Part shown: positions 1 through 9,240 of the stretch, piece after piece
Layout: each line of letters begins with the position of its first letter
Position numbering within the stretch: the first letter of the stretch is position 1
NCBI RefSeq assembly: GCF_032062245.1
Contig: NZ_DAMBQF010000001.1
Span: 248,001-312,000, forward strand
Direction: 5' to 3'
Length of the DNA stretch: 64,000 bases
Source of the DNA: Soonwooa sp032062245
GTDB lineage: Bacteria > Bacteroidota > Bacteroidia > Flavobacteriales > Weeksellaceae
Notes under the pieces: model-generated
What the model was told of the DNA's origin: nothing
Seen by the model: only the letters and a program-made list of their open reading frames with translations
Databases searched by the model: none
Program-made: the position numbers and the translations under genes

Positions 1-95
1 TCGAAGACGAAGGTGAAGTCTACGAAAGCATCGAAGAAGTATGGTCTGACTATCCGTCTGACGAAGACTTCTTGTGGAACGAAGACGAATATTAA
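1..95 (+). CDS. DUF2795 family protein, C-terminal fragment
   Basis: The window opens inside a reading frame whose first whole codon is at base 3. It gives about 30 residues, very rich in Glu, Asp and Trp, ending NEDEY before TAA at 93-95. From memory this acidic tail matches the small (about 70 residue) DUF2795 protein that lies just upstream of secA in Chryseobacterium relatives. The family's function is unknown. Only the C-terminus can be seen, so the family call rests on the tail and the secA neighbour. Confidence 0.7.
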   Translation, partial: EDEGEVYESIEEVWSDYPSDEDFLWNEDEY

Positions 96-107
96 TATTA
101 TAATAAT

Positions 108-130
108 GCCTTTGGACAACCTCCAAAGGC
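108..130. other. GC-rich hairpin between DUF2795 gene and secA
   Basis: An 8-base inverted repeat (GCCTTTGG at 108-115, CCAAAGGC at 123-130) has a 7-base loop. It starts 12 bases after the DUF2795 stop codon. No T run follows, so it is a weak terminator at best and could instead be an mRNA-end or attenuating hairpin before secA. Confidence 0.5.
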
Positions 131-209
131 TTCACTGAATTATTAACGAAGAAGACATATGGTTTTCTTCAAAACTAAGGATGATTCCTGACGAAAAAAT
201 CAATAGATA

Positions 210-3200
210 ATGAGTTTTTTAAATAGTGTTCTTAAAAGTTTTTTGGGTGATAAAAACGCAAAGGACTTAAAAGAAGTAAAAAAAGTTGTTAACAAGATCA
301 AAGCTGTAGAGCCTAACATTCAGCAACTAACAGATGATGGACTGAGAGAGAAGACAGAAGAGTTTAGATCAAAGATCAAAACAGCTACAGCTTCTATTAC
401 AGAGCAGATTAACTCTGTACAAGAACAAATAAAAACTACAGAAAATGTTGATGAGAAGGAAGCACTTTTCGGTAAAATAGAAGCTCTTAAAAAAGATTCT
501 TACCAAATCGAAGAGAAAGTCCTTGGAGAGATTCTTCCAGAAGCTTTCGCATTAGTAAAAGAAACTTCTAGACGTCTCGCTCAGAATGGATCAATCCGCG
601 TGAAAGCCACTGATTGGGACAGAGAGTTGGCTGCAACTAGAGATTTCGTAGAGTTGGAAGGCGACATTGCCGTTTGGAAAAACCAATGGGACGCAGCTGG
701 TACAGCCGTAACTTGGGATATGGTACATTATGACACTCAGTTTATTGGTGGTATTGTACTACACTCTGGTAAGATTGCGGAGATGGCAACTGGTGAAGGT
801 AAAACTTTAGTAGGGACACTTCCAATATTCTTAAATGCACTTCCGGGACGTGGTGTACACGTCGTAACAGTTAACGACTATCTTGCAAAACGTGACTCCG
901 CTTGGATGGGACCATTATATATGTTCCACGGGATGACCATCGATTGTATCGATAACCACCAACCTAACTCGGATGCTAGAAGAAAAGCTTACCAATCGAG
1001 CATTACGTACGGAACAAACAACGAATTTGGTTTCGATTACTTAAGAGATAATATGGTAACTTCACCAACCGAATTGGTACAAGGTGAACTTAACTTTGCG
1101 ATCGTCGATGAGGTTGACTCAGTTTTAATTGATGATGCAAGAACGCCATTAATTATTTCTGGACCAGTTCCACAAGGTGATAGACAAGAATTTGATGTTT
1201 TAAAACCATCAATCGATCGTATCGTTGAAATCCAAAAAAGAACCATAACAGGTATTTTTAATGAAGCAAAAAAATTAATTGCCAACGGAAATACTAAAGA
1301 AGGTGGTTTCAAATTATTACAAGCTTACAGAGGACTTCCAAAATCTCGTCCTTTAATTAAATTCTTATCAGAAAGCGGAAATCGTGCATTACTTCAAAAA
1401 GTTGAAGCGCAATATATGCAAGACAACAACCGCGACATGCCAATTGTAGATAAAGATCTTTATTTTGTGATTGATGAAAAAAACAATCAAATCGATCTTA
1501 CTGACAAAGGTGTAGAATATATGTCTGCTGGTAACGAAGATCCTAACTTCTTCGTATTGCAAGACATCGGGACAGAAGTAGCAGAACTAGAAAAACAAGG
1601 TTTAACAAAAGAAGAAGAATTCGCTAAAAAAGATGAATTGTTCAGAGATTTCGCTGTTAAATCTGAGCGTATCCATACCCTTAACCAACTTCTTAAAGCT
1701 TACACACTTTTCGAAAAAGATGATGAGTACGTTGTTATCGATGGTGAAGTAAAAATTGTTGACGAGCAAACTGGTCGTATCATGGACGGTCGTCGTTATT
1801 CTGACGGTCTTCACCAAGCGATTGAAGCTAAAGAAAATGTAAAAATCGAAGCAGCGACACAAACTTTCGCAACGGTTACTTTACAGAACTATTTCCGTAT
1901 GTACAACAAGTTAGCAGGTATGACTGGTACAGCGGAAACTGAAGCTGGAGAATTCTGGCAAATTTATAAATTGGATGTTGTGGTTATCCCAACCAACAGA
2001 CCAATCCAAAGACATGACAGACACGATCTGGTATACAAAACGAATCGTGAAAAATATAATGCCGTAATCGAAGAAATTGAAAAATTAACAGCTGCTGGAA
2101 GACCAGTTCTTGTAGGGACAACTTCGGTAGAGATTTCTCAATTGTTATCGAGAGCATTACAACTTAGAAAAATTAAGCACCAAGTTCTTAACGCGAAACT
2201 TCACAAGAAAGAAGCGGAAATCGTTGCTGGAGCAGGTCAACCAGGTGTTGTAACCATTGCAACTAACATGGCAGGTCGTGGTACCGATATCAAGCTTTCA
2301 TCAGAAGTTAAAGATGCGGGAGGTTTAGCAATTATTGGTACAGAAAGACACGACTCTAGACGTGTTGACAGACAGTTAAGAGGTCGTGCTGGTCGTCAAG
2401 GAGATCCAGGTTCTTCACAATTCTATGTGTCTTTGGAAGATAACTTGATGCGTCTTTTCGGTTCAGAAAGAATTGCGAAAATGATGGACAGAATGGGCCA
2501 TAAAGATGGTGAAGTTATTCAACACTCAATGATTTCTAAATCTATCGAAAGAGCTCAGAAAAAAGTTGAAGAAAATAACTTTGGTATTCGTAAAAAGCTT
2601 CTAGAATATGATGACGTGATGAACAAACAACGTGACGTAATCTACAAGAGAAGAAAGAATGCATTGTTCGGTGATCACCTTAAGTATGATATCGTTAACA
2701 TGATCTACGATACGTCTGCATCTATTGTTGCGGCGGCTAAAGCTAACGGAAACTTCAAAGATTTTGAATTTGATTTAATTAAATATTTTACAATGGAATC
2801 TCCGGTTACTGAGCAAGAATTCAGCAACTTACAAGAGAAACAATTGGTGGACAAAGTATTTGCAAGCGCACAAGAAGATTACAAAATGAAGTTGCAACTT
2901 CTTAAAGAAAAAGCAAACCCAATCATCGAGAATGTTTTCCTTAATCAAGGTAGCATGTTCAAAATGATCCAAGTTCCTTTCTCTGACGGTGTTAAAACAA
3001 CAACTATTGTAACAGATCTTCAACAAGCTTACGAAACTAAGTGTGAGAGTCTTATCACAGATTTTGAAAAAAATATCTGTCTTGCAATCATCGATGAAAA
3101 CTGGAAAACTCACCTTCGTGAGATGGACGACTTGAGAAGATCATCACAAGGTGCTGTATACGAGCAAAAGGATCCGCTAGTAATCTACAAGCAAGAGTCT

Positions 3201-3281
3201 TTCTTCCTATTCAGCGAGATGGTTGACAAGGTTAATAAAGAAATCATTTCATTTTTATACAAAGGCGAAATTCCTGCATAA
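210..3281 (+). CDS. secA: Preprotein translocase ATPase SecA
   Basis: SecA is the cytosolic ATPase motor that drives unfolded preproteins through the SecYEG channel. The 1023 residues contain Walker A (GEGKT) near residue 194, the DEAD-type Walker B segment (VDEVDSVLIDDARTP) near 300, and the second motor-fold motifs AGRGTDI near 686 and LRGRAGRQGDPG near 722. An insertion of about 150 residues between the early motor motifs makes it longer than E. coli SecA (901), as is usual in Bacteroidota. The protein ends FLYKGEIPA with no Cys-rich zinc tail, so the C-terminal SecB-binding module is absent. It starts at ATG 210 with no Shine-Dalgarno sequence, and a strong terminator follows. Confidence 0.98.
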   Translation: MSFLNSVLKSFLGDKNAKDLKEVKKVVNKIKAVEPNIQQLTDDGLREKTEEFRSKIKTATASITEQINSVQEQIKTTENVDEKEALFGKIEALKKDSYQIEEKVLGEILPEAFALVKETSRRLAQNGSIRVKATDWDRELAATRDFVELEGDIAVWKNQWDAAGTAVTWDMVHYDTQFIGGIVLHSGKIAEMATGEGKTLVGTLPIFLNALPGRGVHVVTVNDYLAKRDSAWMGPLYMFHGMTIDCIDNHQPNSDARRKAYQSSITYGTNNEFGFDYLRDNMVTSPTELVQGELNFAIVDEVDSVLIDDARTPLIISGPVPQGDRQEFDVLKPSIDRIVEIQKRTITGIFNEAKKLIANGNTKEGGFKLLQAYRGLPKSRPLIKFLSESGNRALLQKVEAQYMQDNNRDMPIVDKDLYFVIDEKNNQIDLTDKGVEYMSAGNEDPNFFVLQDIGTEVAELEKQGLTKEEEFAKKDELFRDFAVKSERIHTLNQLLKAYTLFEKDDEYVVIDGEVKIVDEQTGRIMDGRRYSDGLHQAIEAKENVKIEAATQTFATVTLQNYFRMYNKLAGMTGTAETEAGEFWQIYKLDVVVIPTNRPIQRHDRHDLVYKTNREKYNAVIEEIEKLTAAGRPVLVGTTSVEISQLLSRALQLRKIKHQVLNAKLHKKEAEIVAGAGQPGVVTIATNMAGRGTDIKLSSEVKDAGGLAIIGTERHDSRRVDRQLRGRAGRQGDPGSSQFYVSLEDNLMRLFGSERIAKMMDRMGHKDGEVIQHSMISKSIERAQKKVEENNFGIRKKLLEYDDVMNKQRDVIYKRRKNALFGDHLKYDIVNMIYDTSASIVAAAKANGNFKDFEFDLIKYFTMESPVTEQEFSNLQEKQLVDKVFASAQEDYKMKLQLLKEKANPIIENVFLNQGSMFKMIQVPFSDGVKTTTIVTDLQQAYETKCESLITDFEKNICLAIIDENWKTHLREMDDLRRSSQGAVYEQKDPLVIYKQESFFLFSEMVDKVNKEIISFLYKGEIPA

Positions 3282-3297
3282 GAATATTAAATATCAT

Positions 3298-3334
3298 AAA
3301 ACCGGAGATTTTTCTACAATCTTCGGTTTTTTGT
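3298..3334 (+). terminator. secA terminator
   Basis: A 13-base inverted repeat (AAAACCGGAGATT at 3298-3310, AATCTTCGGTTTT at 3318-3330, one G-T wobble) is followed by T residues 17 bases after the secA stop codon. This is a standard Rho-independent terminator. Confidence 0.9.
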
Positions 3335-3472
3335 TTTTAAAATTAAAATACTAACGAGCTGTAGATTGAAAAAAACTTTAAAACAAAACTTTTATTATCT
3401 TTTGAAACTTTTGTGCTTATCATGTTTAAGCTCTAAGATTTTCACTAAATTTATCCTTCGATAAAATACAAG

Positions 3473-4438
3473 ATGGCATTACTAGATTTATCCAACGAAG
3501 TCGCAATCGGTATCGATATTGGCGGCACTAACACTAAGTTCGGACTCGTTAACCACCGTGGCGAAATTCTCCAAAAAGGAAGCCTAAAAACAACGGGTTA
3601 CGACAAAGTCGAAGACTTTATAGATGAGCTTTACAACAATATAAAAACCTTGGTTGACATGCATCCCGAAGTATCGGTGCGTGGCGTTGGCGTTGGCGCT
3701 CCCAACGCTAATTATTATAAAGGAACGATTGAGCATGCTCCCAATCTTAACTGGAAAGGTATAATCCCATTTGCTAAATTAATCACAGAAAAATTTGAAA
3801 AACCTTGCACCATCACCAATGATGCCAATGCAGCCGCTTTGGGCGAAATGATGTACGGCGCCGCGCGCGGTATGCGAGATTTTATCATGATAACTTTGGG
3901 GACTGGCGTTGGTAGCGGTATTATTTCTAATGGTCAATTAATCTACGGCCACGACGGTTTTGCGGGAGAATTAGGACACACCATTGTGAAACCTGGTGGA
4001 AGAAGACATTGGAGCACCGATTCCGAAGGTTCTTTAGAAGCTTATGCATCGGCATCAGGCATTAGTATCACCGCCAAAAAACTGCGTGCAGAATTTCCGA
4101 GTTCGATGTTAAATGATTTTCCAGAAGATGAAATCAATTCGCAAACCGTATTTGAGTGTGCTGAAAAAGGCGATGATATTGCTAAGGAAGTTTTCCGATA
4201 TACAGGTCAAATTTTGGGTGAAGCTTTAGCCAATTTTGTTATGTTCTCTTCACCAGAAGCTATTTTGTTATTTGGAGGTGTTATCAAAGCGGGCGATTAT
4301 ATTTTGAAACCTACCAAACTCCACATGGAGAAAAATTTGTTACCGATTTTCCGTAACAAAGTGAAGTTAGTCACCAGCGAATTGGACGAAGCCGATGCAG
4401 CCATTCTTGGCGCAAGTGCTTTGGTCTGGGAAAAATAA
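3473..4438 (+). CDS. ROK family sugar kinase (glucokinase-like)
   Basis: This 321-residue ROK (repressor, ORF, kinase) protein has no DNA-binding domain and is probably a glucokinase or related hexose kinase using ATP. The N-terminal phosphate-binding loop GIDIGGTNTKFG lies at about residues 13-24, TNDANAAALGE near 115 contains the catalytic Asp, and the second phosphate loop GTGVGSG is near 145. The oddity is the segment after GELGH (about 165-190): classic ROK proteins carry a CxCGxxGCxE zinc motif there, but this one reads GGRRHWSTDSEGSLEAY without any cysteine. The start is ATG 3473. It is probably co-transcribed with msrA, 22 bases downstream. The exact sugar cannot be read from sequence. 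Confidence 0.85.
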   Translation: MALLDLSNEVAIGIDIGGTNTKFGLVNHRGEILQKGSLKTTGYDKVEDFIDELYNNIKTLVDMHPEVSVRGVGVGAPNANYYKGTIEHAPNLNWKGIIPFAKLITEKFEKPCTITNDANAAALGEMMYGAARGMRDFIMITLGTGVGSGIISNGQLIYGHDGFAGELGHTIVKPGGRRHWSTDSEGSLEAYASASGISITAKKLRAEFPSSMLNDFPEDEINSQTVFECAEKGDDIAKEVFRYTGQILGEALANFVMFSSPEAILLFGGVIKAGDYILKPTKLHMEKNLLPIFRNKVKLVTSELDEADAAILGASALVWEK

Positions 4439-4460
4439 TTTTATTTAAACTTTTTTAAAA

Positions 4461-5108
4461 ATGAAAAATCTTGCATTATTTATATTGACCTTGGTAGTAT
4501 TTGTCAGTTGTAATGGACAAGATTCTAAACCTAAAACTATAAATATTAAACCTAAAAATAATCATAAAATGGAATTAGCAACAATAGGAGGAGGCTGTTT
4601 TTGGTGTGTCGAAAGCTGTTTCAATATGTTAAAAGGTGTCGAAAGTGTAACCTCTGGATATTCTGGTGGACATAAAGACAATCCCACTTACGAGGAAGTT
4701 TGTACGGGAGAAACTGGTCATGCAGAAGTCGTGCAAATTAAATTTGATCCAAGCATCATCTCGTTTTCAAAACTCTTGGAAGTGTTTTGGTTTTTACACA
4801 ACCCAACAACGCTTAACCGACAGGGCAATGATATTGGAACACAATATCGTTCGGTGATTTTTTATCATTCTGAACAACAAAAACAAGACGCTCAAACTTC
4901 TCTTAAAAACTCGGAAGCGAAGCAGGAATGGGAAGGAAAATATGTGACAGAAATTGTTCCGTTTGAAAAATTTTGGGCTGCAGAAACTTATCATCAAGGT
5001 TATTACAACGCCAATCCCACACAACCTTATTGTAGCGCGGTGGTTGGTCCTAAAATTCAGAAGTTTAAAAAACATTTTGGTGCATTAGACATGTTGAAAC
5101 CTGAATAA
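4461..5108 (+). CDS. msrA: Peptide-methionine (S)-S-oxide reductase MsrA, lipoprotein form
   Basis: MsrA reduces methionine-S-sulfoxide in proteins. Its signature GGCFWCVE has the catalytic Cys at residue 46, the family core spans about 37-205, and a candidate recycling Cys lies in QPYCSAVVGPK near 190. The first 17 residues form a lipoprotein signal with lipobox FVSC (Cys17), so this MsrA is predicted to be exported and lipid-anchored in the envelope instead of cytosolic. An internal Met37 would give a classical cytosolic MsrA, and use of both starts cannot be excluded. It lies 22 bases downstream of the ROK kinase and is followed by a terminator. Confidence 0.93.
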   Translation: MKNLALFILTLVVFVSCNGQDSKPKTINIKPKNNHKMELATIGGGCFWCVESCFNMLKGVESVTSGYSGGHKDNPTYEEVCTGETGHAEVVQIKFDPSIISFSKLLEVFWFLHNPTTLNRQGNDIGTQYRSVIFYHSEQQKQDAQTSLKNSEAKQEWEGKYVTEIVPFEKFWAAETYHQGYYNANPTQPYCSAVVGPKIQKFKKHFGALDMLKPE

Positions 5109-5112
5109 AATT

Positions 5113-5147
5113 AAAAAGCGCTCTAGAAATTCTAAAGCGCTTTTTTA
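5113..5147. terminator. Bidirectional terminator between msrA and DUF3078 pseudogene
   Basis: An inverted repeat built on AAAGCGCT/AGCGCTTT, extended by CTAGA/TCTAA, has A runs on the left and T runs on the right. It can terminate both msrA (+) and the convergent DUF3078 gene (-). Confidence 0.88.
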
Positions 5148-5170
5148 TATGTTTTAAATTTAATTAAAAA

Positions 5171-6081
5171 CTACTTCCAAGTTTGGTTATCTTTTCTTTC
5201 AGAACGTTTTACACCGTTATCGATGTTATACGCAAGACCGATTCCCAAAGTTTGTTTAAGCTGAGTTTTCTTAATTTGATTGTGATCGTAGATAAGATCT
5301 AGAGTGATTAACGACGAAATATATTTATTAATTTTCATGTTAAGAACACCGCCGTACGACAGCATCAAACGCTCAGGATGATCTAGATAATTCGAAAATA
5401 CCGAAGCCGAGTTCATCAAGCTGATATTCTCCATAATTTGCAATTTGTATTGCACTGTTCCCAAGAAACTGAACTGGAACAATGACGAATCGCCATCATG
5501 TTTAAGCCCGTAATCACCTGCCAATTGTAAATCTTTATCACCGACAAAAGTCCATCTCGCATTGGCTGCATGTAGTGACATTGTAAAATTATCATTCGGC
5601 TTGTATGTAAAACCCGCACCAACATTAACATAACCTGGCGCCATAAAGTTTGAAATCTTTTTAGCATCAGGATTGTTGCCATCCTCATAACCTGCCGAAA
5701 ATTGTGTTAACAAACTTGCACCACCTGACGCATACCAATGACCAGAAATTTGTCTACCATAGTTAGTAGAAAGATTGATGATATCTTGTGTTTTACGATT
5801 TCCTAGACCTTTTGTATTGTTCATCCCGCAACCTAAAATCAAGATATTTTCCCAAAGGTCTTTATCTTTTTCGTAAGTCATGTTTTAGTTAACACCCGCA
5901 ACCCAGCCAACGTTGTTAGCTCCACCACCAACCCAGTTGGAGAAAGCCGCTTGGTTTAGCATTAACGTATTTTGACCAACGATAGACCACGCTTTTGTAG
6001 ACTCCGCACCCGCAACTTCTTTGTTATCTTTCGCCTTTGCAAGAACAGTCAAAAACAAAGAGGCGAATAAAAGTTTTTCAT
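5171..6081 (-). pseudogene. DUF3078 outer-membrane-type protein, broken by frameshift and stop
   Basis: This is a paralogue of the intact gene 7 bases upstream. Both carry the WxIxGQNxLxxNQxxFSNW core and a barrel-like C-terminal half. Two lesions are visible. First, ATG at 6079-6081 is followed by A5 where A6 would be needed to enter the conserved frame (LLFASLFLTVLAKA...), so the signal peptide is out of frame. Second, the conserved VNYN segment reads VN-stop-N because TAA lies at 5885-5887. The remaining 236 codons from an internal Met at 5881 stay open and match the paralogue to the end. If the lesions are real there is no exported product, because the open part lacks a signal peptide. 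Assembly error is the main alternative. Confidence 0.85.
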
Positions 6082-6088
6082 GTTTGTA

Positions 6089-7195
6089 TTATTTAATAAA
6101 AGGATTAATTATTTTACTGTTTTTATCACGTTCAAGTTTGAATCCAAAATTATAGGTTAAACCAACACCCAAAGTTTGTTTAGTTTGTAAACCCGCAATT
6201 TGGTCATGATCGTACACCATGTCAAATGTGACAACAGTCGTTATAAATCTATTGAACTTCATATTTAAAGCTGCTGAATAAGCTACATCAACACGTTCAA
6301 AATGTTCTAAATAATTGGAGAAAAGATTCAGTTTGTTGAGGAGCGTCATATCTTTCATAATATTAATACGATAGGTCGCATTAACCATCGCCCCAAGCTC
6401 TGTTCTCATGCTTTGTCCATCTCTTTCTAGACCGAATTTACCAGCTTGTTGTAGATGTGGGTCTAAGACAAATGTAAACTTACCATTGATAGGACGCATC
6501 ACCAATTGGAAATTATCATTAGGATTGTACGAAATACCAAGACCTAAGTTAAGATAACCTGGCGCCATAAATTTGGAAACGCGATCATCATATGTAGGAT
6601 CAGGTGTTAAAGAATAATTATATCCAGCCCCAAACTGCGACGCAAATTGGAAACCTGTTGATATATAGTAGTTAGAGCCTAACTCATAACCATAATTGGA
6701 AGAAAGGTTGATGTAATCTTCGGTTTTTCTGGTCGATTGTCCTGTTGACGTCACAAAACCATAACCTAGCTGCACATTATTTTCAAGAAAATGTTTTCCC
6801 GTTTTGTAATTAAAATTATAGTTCACTTTTCCGATAACCCCGATGTTATCGTTGCCCCCAGCATACCAATTCGAAAACGATGATTGGTTAAATACGAGGC
6901 TATTTTGTCCAAAAATAAACCAACGTTGTGCTTCAACAGTATTAAACATACTATAAGGCGTTATTGGCATATCTTGTAGTGACAATTGTGGTCGATCTTT
7001 GAAGATAATTGTATCTCCTTTTTTAATAACCTTAATATTAGATAGCGTTTCTGTATCAATACTATCCAAAACCGTATTAGCAGTCGTCCAATTAGCTTGT
7101 GCTATCGAGTCAATGATTTTGCTAAGATCAGGTCTTTTCTGAGAAAATAATATTAAATTTAATCCTACAAATACTACTGAAAATAATTTCTTCAT
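6089..7195 (-). CDS. DUF3078 domain protein, probable outer-membrane protein
   Basis: This 368-residue secreted protein has a signal peptide at about residues 1-19 (MKKLFSVVFVGLNLILFSQ). The DUF3078 region begins near residue 90 (RWFIFGQNSLVFNQ, SFSNWYAGG) and the C-terminal half is rich in alternating aromatic/polar segments typical of a beta-barrel. The last residues, NPFIK, do not form a clear barrel C-terminus. Function is unknown. It is the first gene of a two-gene tandem, and the second copy (5171-6081) is broken. A Bacteroidota promoter lies just upstream at 7205-7234. Confidence 0.85.
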   Translation of the reverse strand: MKKLFSVVFVGLNLILFSQKRPDLSKIIDSIAQANWTTANTVLDSIDTETLSNIKVIKKGDTIIFKDRPQLSLQDMPITPYSMFNTVEAQRWFIFGQNSLVFNQSSFSNWYAGGNDNIGVIGKVNYNFNYKTGKHFLENNVQLGYGFVTSTGQSTRKTEDYINLSSNYGYELGSNYYISTGFQFASQFGAGYNYSLTPDPTYDDRVSKFMAPGYLNLGLGISYNPNDNFQLVMRPINGKFTFVLDPHLQQAGKFGLERDGQSMRTELGAMVNATYRINIMKDMTLLNKLNLFSNYLEHFERVDVAYSAALNMKFNRFITTVVTFDMVYDHDQIAGLQTKQTLGVGLTYNFGFKLERDKNSKIINPFIK

Positions 7196-7204
7196 CGTTT
7201 AATT

Positions 7205-7234
7205 CAATCTTACAATCTGCAAAATTAAGACAAA
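7205..7234 (-). promoter_or_regulatory. Bacteroidota-type promoter of the DUF3078 tandem
   Basis: On the minus strand, TTTG (7231-7234) is followed by 18 bases and TAAGATTG (7205-7212). This is 7 of 8 to the TAnnTTTG -7 consensus and 4 of 4 to the -33 box, ending 9 bases before the start codon. Confidence 0.65.
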
Positions 7235-7281
7235 ATAAATAATTTCACTTTTTTTAAAAGTTAAAGCCCTCTATACAAAAA

Positions 7282-7311
7282 TCTGGACAGAATTTCCTAA
7301 TTCTATTTTTG
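7282..7311 (+). promoter_or_regulatory. Bacteroidota-type promoter of the rhomboid gene
   Basis: TCTG (7282-7285, 3 of 4 to TTTG), an 18-base spacer and a perfect TATTTTTG -7 box (7304-7311) lie 25 bases before ATG 7337. Confidence 0.6.
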
Positions 7312-7336
7312 GCAACCAATTTGACAATCCAAAGAT

Positions 7337-8113
7337 ATGTTTATAAAAAGTATCAACCGCAAAGCACTTGTTGCTCCTATCCTAATGCTTGCATTAATGT
7401 GGATTGGCTATGCATTACAAAACTTAGGTTTTTTCAGCAATTGTACAGGTGCCATTATTCCGTTGATGCCGGACGGGCTCGTAGGGATTATCACCTCTCC
7501 ATTTTTACATGGAAGCCTCGAACATATTTTCGGAAATAGTGTTCCGATCGCTGTACTTTTATTTTTGTTGTATACATTTTATCCAACAATTGCGGACAAA
7601 ATTTTAATAACAGGTTGGATTAGCACAGGACTTTTGGTGTGGCTACTTCCGCCAATCGATATTTTTACAGGACAATGGAACTACGCCTGTATCATCGGCG
7701 CCAGCGGCGTAGTCTATGTTTTAGCATTTTTCTTGTTCTTTAGCGGACTTTTTCGTTGGGATATGAAGTTGTTAACAATCTCTTTGTTAGTCGCTTTATA
7801 TTACGGAAGTTTGGTTTGGGGTATGTTACCAGAAGAATTATTTAGTAACTTACAAGAGCCAAGCAGAATCTCTTGGCAGTCACACCTTGCTGGTGGCTTG
7901 GTTGGGATAATTCTCGCATTTTTGTTCAGAAAAATAGGAGAAAAAAAGAAAAAATTCATTTGGGAATTCCCGAACTATTACAGCGAGAAAGATGACAAAA
8001 TGTGGCAAGAATATAAAGAGAAATTTCCAGATGACTTTTTGGAGCTTCCTCACAAACCAAAAGATAATATTTGGGATCATCTTGATGAGATAAGACGTCG
8101 CGAATCTAAGTAA
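7337..8113 (+). CDS. Rhomboid family intramembrane serine protease
   Basis: This 258-residue polytopic membrane protein has the rhomboid signature: His58 and His63 with Asn67 in a HGSLEHIFGN segment, the GASG motif with catalytic Ser123, and His183 in SHLAGGLVG. These give the Ser-His dyad and oxyanion residues for cleaving transmembrane helices. About six membrane segments occupy residues 10-195. The last 60 residues form a charged cytosolic tail (EKKKKF...RRRESK) with a Trp/Pro-rich part of unknown role. The start is ATG 7337, following a good promoter. dprA begins 20 bases after its stop codon, so the two may be co-transcribed. A second rhomboid lies at 26.5 kb. Confidence 0.93.
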   Translation: MFIKSINRKALVAPILMLALMWIGYALQNLGFFSNCTGAIIPLMPDGLVGIITSPFLHGSLEHIFGNSVPIAVLLFLLYTFYPTIADKILITGWISTGLLVWLLPPIDIFTGQWNYACIIGASGVVYVLAFFLFFSGLFRWDMKLLTISLLVALYYGSLVWGMLPEELFSNLQEPSRISWQSHLAGGLVGIILAFLFRKIGEKKKKFIWEFPNYYSEKDDKMWQEYKEKFPDDFLELPHKPKDNIWDHLDEIRRRESK

Positions 8114-8133
8114 CCATTCTAAAATCCAAAACG

Positions 8134-9240
8134 ATGAACACTGAGCATCTATACGCTATTGCATTACGAAGTTGCCATCAACTTGGGATTCTCAATTATA
8201 AAAAACTGATTGACGAATTTGGATCTGCCGAGCAAGTCTGGAATCTTCCAAAATCTTCTCTCAAACAGATCTTTGGTATTGGTGATAAACGCTCGGAAGA
8301 AATCGGCTCCGAAAAACATTTGGATTTTGCGACTTCGGAGTTACAGTTTTGTGAGAAAAACGATATTAAAATCATTTCTTTCCAAGACAAAGATTATCCG
8401 CAACTTCTTCGAGAATGTCCAGATGCGCCAGTTTTACTCTTCGTTAAAGGGCAAATACCTGTTAAGACGCATAATGTCAGCATTGTTGGTACAAGAAATA
8501 TCACGAGCTATGGGAAGCAATTTATCGACGACTTTTTATCTGAATTAAAACCTAAAAAAGTTTCAACCATCAGCGGTCTTGCTTATGGTGTTGACGCTCA
8601 AGTTCATGAAAAATCTCTACAACTCAACATCCCGACTGTTGCAGTTTTGGCGCATGGTTTACACATGATTTATCCTTCTAAACATCATCGTTTATCACAC
8701 CAAATTATTGACAACGGTGGCGCTCTTATTTCAGAATATACTTCGAAATCAAAACCTGACCGCGAACATTTTCTCCAACGCAATCGTATTATTGCAGGAT
8801 TTTCTCAACAATGCATCATCGTAGAATCGGCATTTGGAGGCGGATCGATGAACACCGCCAATTTCGCCAACGACTACAACCGTGATGTTTTCGCACTTCC
8901 AGGAAAGCTATCGGATAAATACAGCCAAGGTTGCAATCTTCTTATTTCGCAGAATAAAGCGCAAATTATCCACTCTGTATCAGATTTGGTGCAAACTTGC
9001 TTCACCAATCAAGCAGAAGTTGGAAATCTTTTCTTACAGTTTGAAATTCCAACTATTGATAACCCAATACAATCGAAAATCTATCGTTTAATACAAGAAA
9101 AGATTAGCATTTCTTTTGACGAGTTATTAAACAAAATCGATAAAAATCCGCAAGAACTTCTCAATATTTTATTAGAAATGGAACTTTTGGGATACATAAA
9201 ATCGCAATCCGGCAAGAATTACACTTGTTCGAATTATTAA
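8134..9240 (+). CDS. dprA: DNA-processing protein DprA
   Basis: DprA protects incoming single-stranded DNA and loads RecA during natural transformation. The 368 residues show an N-terminal SAM/HhH-like region (about 1-80), then the extended Rossmann (LOG-like) core with IVGTRNITSYG near 112, SGLAYGVDAQVH near 150 and GGGSMNTANFA near 232. A C-terminal winged-helix DML1-like domain occupies about 300-365. ATG 8134 lies 20 bases after the rhomboid stop codon. Length and domain order are normal for the family. No other competence gene is visible nearby. Confidence 0.95.
   Translation: MNTEHLYAIALRSCHQLGILNYKKLIDEFGSAEQVWNLPKSSLKQIFGIGDKRSEEIGSEKHLDFATSELQFCEKNDIKIISFQDKDYPQLLRECPDAPVLLFVKGQIPVKTHNVSIVGTRNITSYGKQFIDDFLSELKPKKVSTISGLAYGVDAQVHEKSLQLNIPTVAVLAHGLHMIYPSKHHRLSHQIIDNGGALISEYTSKSKPDREHFLQRNRIIAGFSQQCIIVESAFGGGSMNTANFANDYNRDVFALPGKLSDKYSQGCNLLISQNKAQIIHSVSDLVQTCFTNQAEVGNLFLQFEIPTIDNPIQSKIYRLIQEKISISFDELLNKIDKNPQELLNILLEMELLGYIKSQSGKNYTCSNY

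Noticed and set aside
6074..6081. Phase variation of the DUF3078 gene by its A tract
   Set aside because: The tract is only five bases long, too short for frequent slippage, and the separate nonsense codon would still block the product.
7309..7539. 76-codon ORF overlapping the rhomboid gene
   Set aside because: It is a shifted-frame shadow of the rhomboid coding sequence, which has clear catalytic motifs.
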